From the NCBI GenBank assembly GCA_016193195.1, contig JACPSQ010000126.1, forward strand, positions 1 to 9,825: a DNA stretch of 9,825 bases, read 5' to 3'. The position numbers and the translations under genes are program-made. Origin of the DNA: Candidatus Omnitrophota bacterium (GTDB lineage Bacteria; Omnitrophota; Gorgyraeia; Aquiviventales; Aquiviventaceae). The notes below the pieces were generated by a model, which was not told the DNA's origin, did no database searches, and worked only from the letters and a program-made list of their open reading frames with translations. Shown in pieces: positions 5,429 to 9,825 of the stretch (the stretch's first letter is position 1; each line of letters starts with the position of its first letter).

Positions 5429-6694
5429 ATGGTCGCCATCCACCCCTTCCGCGCGCTCCGCTATAGCCCCGACGTGATCGGCGACCTCAGCCGCGTCATT
5501 GCTCCTCCCTATGACATTATTGAGGCTGAGGAGCAAGAGCGGCTCTACCAGGCCTCTTCGTACAACGTCGTCCGGCTGATCCTCGGCAAGCAGTATCCGA
5601 CGGATACGAGCGAGGACAATCGGTACATGCGGGCGCAGCGGGATTTTCGCGCCTGGCGCGAGCGCCAGATCCTGCGCGCTGACCCCGCCCCTGCGCTCTA
5701 CCTCCTGGAGCACACGTTTGATGATGAGGGGGGGCGCTCGCGCGCTCGGCTCGGTTTTATCGCCCTCCTGGAGCTGGGCGATCCGATCGAGCGGCTCATC
5801 TACCGCCACGAGGCGACGTTGGCGGCTCCCACAGAGGATCGGACCAAGCTGTTCGAGGCGGTCCCCGCGAACCTCTCCCCGATTTTCTGCGTCTACCCCG
5901 ATCCCGGGAGGGCTGTCCAAACCCTCCTGGAGGCTGCGGTGAGGCGGGCGCCTCCGACGGCGCAGGCGACGATCCACGGCGAGCGCATCCGATTATGGGC
6001 CCTCACCGATCCGAGCCTCATCCGGGAGATTGCTCAGCGCCTCGCCTCCGTCGCGGTCCTCATCGCCGATGGGCACCACCGGTTTGAAGTCGCGTATGCC
6101 AAGCGGCGCCGCTACGGGAGGCTGATGAGTTACTTCGTCTCCATGGAGGATCCAGCCCTCGTGATGCGTCCGATCCAACGCGTCGTCCAACACAAGGAGC
6201 GCGCCAATCTCTCCCAAGCCCTGCAGGGCCTCTGCGCCATCGAGCGGGCCGTCGACCTCTCCTCGCTGATGCGATGGCTCAAGGAGGACGACGGGCAAGG
6301 ACGTTTTGGCGCCTACGACGGTCACGCCTTGTATCGCATGACGCTGGACCCCGCTCAGCTGGCTCGGTGGCTGATGTCGCCCTCGGTGTGCTTGCCCCTC
6401 GCCACGCTGGACGTCTCGCTGCTGCACGGCCTCATCCTGCCGAGCCTTGGCGTCAGCCCATCCGCCCCTGGTCAGGACGGATCGAACAAAGGAGCCGACA
6501 TCCACTACACCACCGATGCCACGCGGGCGCTTCACATGGTGGATCAGGGAGAAGGGACCTCGGCCTGGCTGCTGCGCGGGCTCTCACTCAAGCAGGTCTA
6601 CGCGCTCGCGGCCCAAGGGTTTACCCTCCCCCCAAAGTCCACGTACTTTTACCCCAAGGTTCCCTCCGGATTGACGATCAACCCGCTCGCCTGA
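5429..6694 (+). CDS. DUF1015 family protein
   Basis: A 421-residue soluble protein of normal family length. It carries the DUF1015 landmarks: an opening HPFRALRY and APPYDII (25-31), YRHEATLAAPTEDR (125-138), NLSPIF (148-153), the histidine motif ADGHHRFE (213-220), LDVSLLHGLIL (327-337), and the C-terminal PPKSTYFYPKVPSGL (401-415). The conserved HH/E motif and arginine-rich segments look like a catalytic or nucleotide-binding centre, but I know of no firmly established reaction. The frame stays open upstream to 4628, but that stretch is the shadow of the membrane-protein gene and the arrays. ATG 5429 gives the family N-terminus. Transcription of the next gene, accD, appears to restart from its own promoter after this stop. 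Confidence 0.92.
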   Translation: MVAIHPFRALRYSPDVIGDLSRVIAPPYDIIEAEEQERLYQASSYNVVRLILGKQYPTDTSEDNRYMRAQRDFRAWRERQILRADPAPALYLLEHTFDDEGGRSRARLGFIALLELGDPIERLIYRHEATLAAPTEDRTKLFEAVPANLSPIFCVYPDPGRAVQTLLEAAVRRAPPTAQATIHGERIRLWALTDPSLIREIAQRLASVAVLIADGHHRFEVAYAKRRRYGRLMSYFVSMEDPALVMRPIQRVVQHKERANLSQALQGLCAIERAVDLSSLMRWLKEDDGQGRFGAYDGHALYRMTLDPAQLARWLMSPSVCLPLATLDVSLLHGLILPSLGVSPSAPGQDGSNKGADIHYTTDATRALHMVDQGEGTSAWLLRGLSLKQVYALAAQGFTLPPKSTYFYPKVPSGLTINPLA

Positions 6695-6698
6695 GGTT

Positions 6699-6730
6699 CG
6701 CGCGCAGATCATGTCGCGCGCGCAGATCAT
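6699..6730 (+). repeat. 14-nt direct repeat upstream of the accD promoter
   Basis: cgcgcgcagatcat occurs at 6699-6712 and 6717-6730, separated by 4 nt (centre spacing 18 nt). The second copy touches the -35 box of the promoter that follows. It could be a regulator binding site or a simple local duplication. Confidence 0.7.
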
Positions 6731-6758
6731 TGACGACCCCCGCCTGGCGTGTTACCAT
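6730..6758 (+). promoter_or_regulatory. Sigma70-type promoter for accD and the ABC ATPase
   Basis: TTGACG (6730-6735), a 17-nt spacer, then TACCAT (6753-6758). A TG-N extension stands directly before the -10 box. Box match and spacing are the best in the window. Transcription would start near 6765, giving a leader of about 178 nt that carries the structured element before accD. Confidence 0.7.
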
Positions 6759-6793
6759 AACTCCCCCCTAACGGCAGCACCGAGCGCTTCGTG

Positions 6794-6944
6794 ATCCCAC
6801 CACCTGCTGGAGGCGGCGCTTCAATGGGTTTGGATAATGTAGCAGGACTCAGATGGTGGGGAGCGCGCCGCCTAGCCAGAATCGTCGCGTCAGCAATCGT
6901 TAACTGGCTGTCCGCCTTCGGCGGACACCAGCAGGTGCTGGGAT
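6794..6944 (+). other. Structured leader element ending at the accD start
   Basis: A 17-nt outer inverted repeat with one mismatch (6794-6810 with 6928-6944) encloses three further pairings: aggcggcgc/gcgccgcct (6811-6819 with 6865-6873), agccag/ctggct (6874-6879 with 6904-6909), and an 8-bp hairpin with a TTC loop (6909-6927). The right arm contains the Shine-Dalgarno AGGTG (6933-6937) and reaches into the accD ATG; the left arm contains the complementary CACCT (6801-6805). Closed, this fold would hide the start of accD. The same right-arm consensus, CAGGTGNNGGGATG, occurs in the element before VanZ. It may therefore be a mobile hairpin family, a cis-regulatory RNA, or both. Confidence 0.65.
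6933..6937 (+). promoter_or_regulatory. Shine-Dalgarno of accD inside the element's right arm
   Basis: AGGTG lies 5 nt before ATG 6943 and is fully complementary to the CACCT of the 16S 3' end. It fixes the accD start. The same five bases pair with 6801-6805 in the outer stem of the leader element. Confidence 0.6.
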
Positions 6945-7791
6945 GAAATTATTTAGCCGACGTGAATCCGCCTTCTCTCGCAAGCCCAAGCGCGAGATTC
7001 CGGCTGGGTTGTGGACGAAGTGCGAGTCCTGCAGCCAGTTGCTCTACAACAAGGCCCTGGAGGAGAACCTCCACGTCTGCCCCAAGTGCGACTTCCACTT
7101 CCCCTTGAGCGCCAGATCGCGGATCGCGCTCACCCTGGACGAGGGGACGTTCGAGGAATGGGACGCTGAGCTTGGCCCCGTCGATCCACTCCAGTTTACG
7201 GTTCCGGATCCCTATGCGGAAAAGGTCAAGGAGGCGCAGCGCGCCTGCGGCATGGCCGACGCCTGCCTCACGGGCAAGGGGCTGCTCGAAGGCCATGCCG
7301 TGGTGGTCGGGGTGACCGATTCGCGCTTCATGATGGGGTCGATGGGGTCGGTCGTCGGGGAGAAGCTCACGCGGGCGATTGAGCGAGCGACCGACCAACG
7401 GCTCCCGCTCCTCATCATCTCCGGCTCTGGAGGCGGCGCGCGGATGCAGGAAGGCATGCTGAGCCTCATGCAGATGGCGAAGACCGCAAGCAGCCTCATG
7501 AAGTTCGATGCGCGCGGGGGGCTGTTCTTCTCCGTCTTGACCCATCCCACGATGGCCGGGGTCCTGGCGAGCTTCGCGACGCTGGGGGACCTCATCATCG
7601 CCGAGCCCAAGGCGCTCATCGGGTTCACCGGTCCCCGCGTGATTGAGCAGACGATTCGGCAAACGCTCCCGGAAGGGTTCCAGCGCTCCGAGTTCCTCCT
7701 CGAACACGGCCTCATTGACCTCATCGTGCACCGGCGCGACATGAAGGGACAGCTCGCGAAGCTCCTCCGCCATTTTGGGGCGTCCCCGTAG
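6943..7791 (+). CDS. accD: Acetyl-CoA carboxylase carboxyltransferase subunit beta
   Basis: The beta half of the carboxyltransferase that moves the carboxyl group from biotin-BCCP to acetyl-CoA, making malonyl-CoA for fatty acid synthesis; it pairs with AccA in the cytoplasm. The 282-residue length is typical. The N-terminal zinc ribbon is intact (C27, C30, C46, C49). The crotonase-fold core shows GSMGSVVGEK (132-141), the oxyanion/CoA-binding SGSGGGARMQEG (160-171), HPTMAGVLASFA (201-212) and GFTGPRVIEQT (227-237), and the C-terminus has the usual EFLLEHGLIDLIV. The start is fixed by the AGGTG Shine-Dalgarno and the family opening MKLF. It has its own promoter and structured leader, and the ABC ATPase follows after 4 nt, so the two are probably co-transcribed. 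accA is not in the window. Confidence 0.97.
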   Translation: MKLFSRRESAFSRKPKREIPAGLWTKCESCSQLLYNKALEENLHVCPKCDFHFPLSARSRIALTLDEGTFEEWDAELGPVDPLQFTVPDPYAEKVKEAQRACGMADACLTGKGLLEGHAVVVGVTDSRFMMGSMGSVVGEKLTRAIERATDQRLPLLIISGSGGGARMQEGMLSLMQMAKTASSLMKFDARGGLFFSVLTHPTMAGVLASFATLGDLIIAEPKALIGFTGPRVIEQTIRQTLPEGFQRSEFLLEHGLIDLIVHRRDMKGQLAKLLRHFGASP

Positions 7792-7795
7792 CGCC

Positions 7796-8899
7796 ATGGC
7801 CCACGTGAGCCTCCGGCGCGTCTCGAAGGTCTACCCGGGCGACGTCCTCGCCGTCAAGGAAGCCCACCTCAACGTGGAGAGCCGCGAGTTCCTGGTCATC
7901 GTGGGTCCCTCCGGCTGTGGCAAATCCACCCTGCTGCGGATGATCGCCGGACTCGAAGAAGCCACGAGCGGGGAGCTCTGGATCAACAACAAGCTCGTCA
8001 ATCACGTTCCGCCGAAGGATCGCGACATCGCGATGGTGTTCCAGAACTACGCGCTCTATCCCCACATGACCGTCTTCGACAACATGGCCTTTGGGTTGCG
8101 GTTGCGGAACTACAGCAGACGGGAGATCGACCAGCGCGTCCGTGATGCCGCCAACATCTTGGGGATTGAGCTGCTCCTCCAGCGCAAGCCCAAGGAGCTC
8201 TCCGGGGGGGAGCGCCAGCGGGTCGCCGTGGGCCGAGCCATCGTGCGAAAGCCGATCGTCTTCCTGTTTGACGAGCCGCTGTCGAACCTCGATGCCAAGA
8301 TGCGCGTGCAGATGCGGACGGAAATCCACAAGCTGCACCTCCGGTTGCAGACCACGATGATCTACGTCACCCATGATCAGACCGAGGCGATGACCATGGG
8401 GGACCGCATCGTCGTGATGAACAAGGCGATCATCCAGCAGGTGGCGGACCCCCTGACGATCTATGAGCATCCCGCCAACCGGTTTGTCGCCAGCTTCATC
8501 GGCTCCCCGCCGATGAACTTTATCTCCGGGAAGATCGTCCGCGCGGGGCAGGCGCTCTTCTTCACGGAAGGGACATTTCGTCTGCGTGTGGTGGACGAGA
8601 TGGCCGCGCGGCTTTTGACCTATGAGAACAAGCCGGTCCTCTTCGGCATCCGGCCCGAGGACCTGTACGACAAGCTGTTCATCACCGACGCCCCAAGCGA
8701 CTGCGTGGTGACCTCGACGGTCGACTTGGTGGAGCCGCTCGGCGCCGAGGTGTATCTGCACCTGAACGTGGGGCACCACGCGATCATTGCGCGCGTGGGG
8801 CCCCACGACCGGCCGGAGGTCAACCAGGACATCGACCTCGTCTTCGATATGGGCAAGGCGCACTTCTTCGACACCGAAACCGAGGCCGCCATCGTCTGA
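7796..8899 (+). CDS. ABC transporter ATP-binding protein, MalK/UgpC/MsmK type
   Basis: A 367-residue ATPase subunit of a sugar- or glycerol-phosphate-type importer, acting on the cytoplasmic face of the inner membrane. Walker A is GPSGCGKST (37-45), Q-loop Q83, signature LSGGERQ (135-141), Walker B IVFLFDE (154-160), D-loop SNLD (163-166) and switch histidine H193. After residue 230 comes the MalK-type regulatory region with FIGSPPMNFI, GIRPEDLYD and a TOBE/OB-fold domain. All catalytic residues are intact. No permease or binding-protein gene lies beside it, so it probably serves permeases encoded elsewhere, as MsmK-type shared ATPases do. ATG 7796 is chosen over the upstream in-frame start at 7775, which lies within accD and adds seven residues outside the family pattern. 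The 4-nt gap to accD suggests translational coupling. Confidence 0.93.
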   Translation: MAHVSLRRVSKVYPGDVLAVKEAHLNVESREFLVIVGPSGCGKSTLLRMIAGLEEATSGELWINNKLVNHVPPKDRDIAMVFQNYALYPHMTVFDNMAFGLRLRNYSRREIDQRVRDAANILGIELLLQRKPKELSGGERQRVAVGRAIVRKPIVFLFDEPLSNLDAKMRVQMRTEIHKLHLRLQTTMIYVTHDQTEAMTMGDRIVVMNKAIIQQVADPLTIYEHPANRFVASFIGSPPMNFISGKIVRAGQALFFTEGTFRLRVVDEMAARLLTYENKPVLFGIRPEDLYDKLFITDAPSDCVVTSTVDLVEPLGAEVYLHLNVGHHAIIARVGPHDRPEVNQDIDLVFDMGKAHFFDTETEAAIV

Positions 8900-8918
8900 C
8901 GGCCAGACACCGCCACAA

Positions 8919-8994
8919 ATTTTGGATTTTGGATTTTCGATTTTAGATTGACGTACCACCTGGAATCCAAAATCTAAAATCCAAAATCTAAAAT
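8919..8994 (+). repeat. Paired inverted heptamer arrays (TTTTGGA / TCCAAAA), long AT hairpin, pair F
   Basis: The left arm (8919-8949) repeats ttttgga/ttttcga/ttttaga; the right arm (8964-8994) repeats tccaaaa/tctaaaa. The arms match at 28 of 31 positions when one is reverse-complemented, with a 14-nt loop (8950-8963). The left arm starts 20 nt after the ABC ATPase stop and the right arm ends 21 nt before the next ATG. As RNA it would form a long AU-rich hairpin that might act as a terminator or processing site, although it lacks the GC-rich stem and trailing U tract of a classical intrinsic terminator. Confidence 0.88.
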
Positions 8995-9015
8995 GCCACT
9001 TGTCCCAGGGGACTA

Positions 9016-9825
9016 ATGGACGGTGCCAGGCCTTCGACCCTCATGCGGGTGGCCACCGCCCTTGCCCTCTCCGCCGTGTGCGCCCTCCTTGTGACACTGC
9101 TCCTCAGCGGTCCTCCCGGCGCCCAACCGTTCGGGATGAGGCAGACCATCGCCCTCGTTGAGTCACTCTGTCTCATCACCATGGGCTTAGCCATCTACGC
9201 GTGGGCGGTCTATCCGCCGGCCGGCAGCCTCTTGATCAGCGCGGTGGTCCTCATCTGCCTCCTGTGGGCATGGGCGCTCCGGAAGGCGTCCGGGTTGGAC
9301 CTGGCGGCGTTCGGCCTCCTCGTCGGCGCCGCCGTGTGGCAACAGCGGCGCAGACCCCGCCAGTTCCTGCACATGCAGCAGGCGATCGGGGACCTCAACG
9401 AAGAGCGCACCGTCAAGGATCAGGCGATTGCGGCGGCCAGCCAAACGCGCGAGGCGCTCCAGAAGAAACACTCCCGCTACGCCCAGCTCCAGACGATTGC
9501 CGAGGCCCTCAGTCAGATGGCGGATCTGGCCGCCATCGCCCGGTTGGTGGTGGAGAGCGCCTTCCGCCTGATCGGGAAGTCGGACGTGTGTCTGTTGTTC
9601 TTGGTGGACCAGGAGCGGCAGGAGCTCTCGCTGTATGCGTCGGAGAAGCGCGAATCGATCAAGGCGATCCGCGCGAAGCACGGCGATCAATTCGACCGCT
9701 ACGTCTTGCGGACGCACGCCCCGCTCCTCGTCAACGATGTCCGGCGGGATTTCCGATTTACCGTGACGGTGTCGCCGGAGCGTGACGTCAGCTCCGTCAT
9801 CGCCTGTCCGCTCCTCCTGGGCCAA
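9016..9825 (+). CDS. Membrane-anchored GAF-domain protein, 3'-truncated by window edge
   Basis: The frame is open from ATG 9016 to the window end (270 codons, no stop). AGGGG at 9007-9011 provides a Shine-Dalgarno 4 nt before the ATG. The N-terminal third is membrane-embedded, with hydrophobic segments at about residues 12-31, 45-66, 71-88 and possibly 94-108, then a basic QQRRRPR stop-transfer. A charged helical, probably coiled-coil linker (about 116-165) leads into a GAF domain (from about 165), recognisable by IAEALSQMADLAAIARLVVE, the CLLFLVD strand, APLLVNDVRRD and SSVIACPLLL. This layout is typical of sensor histidine kinases or diguanylate cyclases whose output domain follows. That part is not in the window, so the output is unknown. 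The signal sensed cannot be told from the sequence. Confidence 0.85.
   Translation, partial: MDGARPSTLMRVATALALSAVCALLVTLLLSGPPGAQPFGMRQTIALVESLCLITMGLAIYAWAVYPPAGSLLISAVVLICLLWAWALRKASGLDLAAFGLLVGAAVWQQRRRPRQFLHMQQAIGDLNEERTVKDQAIAAASQTREALQKKHSRYAQLQTIAEALSQMADLAAIARLVVESAFRLIGKSDVCLLFLVDQERQELSLYASEKRESIKAIRAKHGDQFDRYVLRTHAPLLVNDVRRDFRFTVTVSPERDVSSVIACPLLLGQ

Noticed and set aside
7721..8959. Long minus-strand frame opposite the ABC ATPase, and the similar frame at 6949-7797 opposite accD
   Set aside because: Both are shadows of strongly conserved genes, with low-complexity His/Arg/Leu-rich translations and no recognisable domain.
8948..8980. Promoter starting at TTGACG in the loop of hairpin F
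   Set aside because: The -35 box is good, but the only decent -10 candidates (TCTAAA, TAAAAT) fall at 19 and 21 nt, too far, and inside repeat sequence where AT-rich matches are expected by chance.
9187..9825. Minus-strand frame at the window end, and the +frame at 9201-9785
   Set aside because: Both overlap the GAF-domain protein frame opening at 9016, which has TM helices, a linker and GAF motifs; the alternatives have none.

Overview
This is a bacterial chromosomal window, GC-rich and densely coded on the + strand. Its layout (dnaK-dnaJ-fmdB-VanZ, then a DUF1015 gene, accD and a MalK/UgpC-type ATPase), its many short intergenic tandem repeats and its GGCGG-type hairpins suggest an uncultivated Gram-negative lineage. 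Candidatus Omnitrophota is my best guess, held with low to moderate confidence. No rRNA, tRNA or CRISPR array is visible.

Region 1-3535 is a chaperone locus: the 3' part of dnaK and a complete dnaJ. About 1.25 kb of accessory DNA separates these two usually adjacent genes. It holds a two-gene toxin-antitoxin-like pair (a BECR/DUF4258-like protein and DUF2283), a second diverged copy of the last 14 codons of dnaK lying after that pair, and an AT-richer gene for a two-TM protein of unknown function.

Region 3536-6694 holds a doubtful 73-codon ORF, an FmdB zinc-ribbon protein, a VanZ-like membrane protein, a polytopic membrane protein of unknown function with an internal HxxH...PCxxSD duplication, and a DUF1015 protein.

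Region 6695-8899 holds a clear sigma70-type promoter and a long structured leader, followed by accD and, 4 nt later, an ABC ATPase gene. The last gene (9016 to the window edge) encodes a membrane-anchored GAF-domain protein, probably a signalling protein, cut off by the window end.

The most unusual feature is the spacer DNA. Nearly every intergenic gap holds short tandem arrays with a 7-nt period, and most arrays have a partner of the same heptamer family in inverted orientation. The left array sits at or just after one gene's stop codon and the right array sits 5-21 nt before the next start. One array is read in frame inside the DnaK C-terminal tail. A second class of element is GC-rich, with a 13-17 bp outer inverted repeat around CCGCC-NNN-GGCGG hairpins. 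It occurs before VanZ and accD, with a likely remnant before the toxin-like gene. Its right arm carries AGGTG and reaches the next start codon, so its outer stem could hide the ribosome-binding site.
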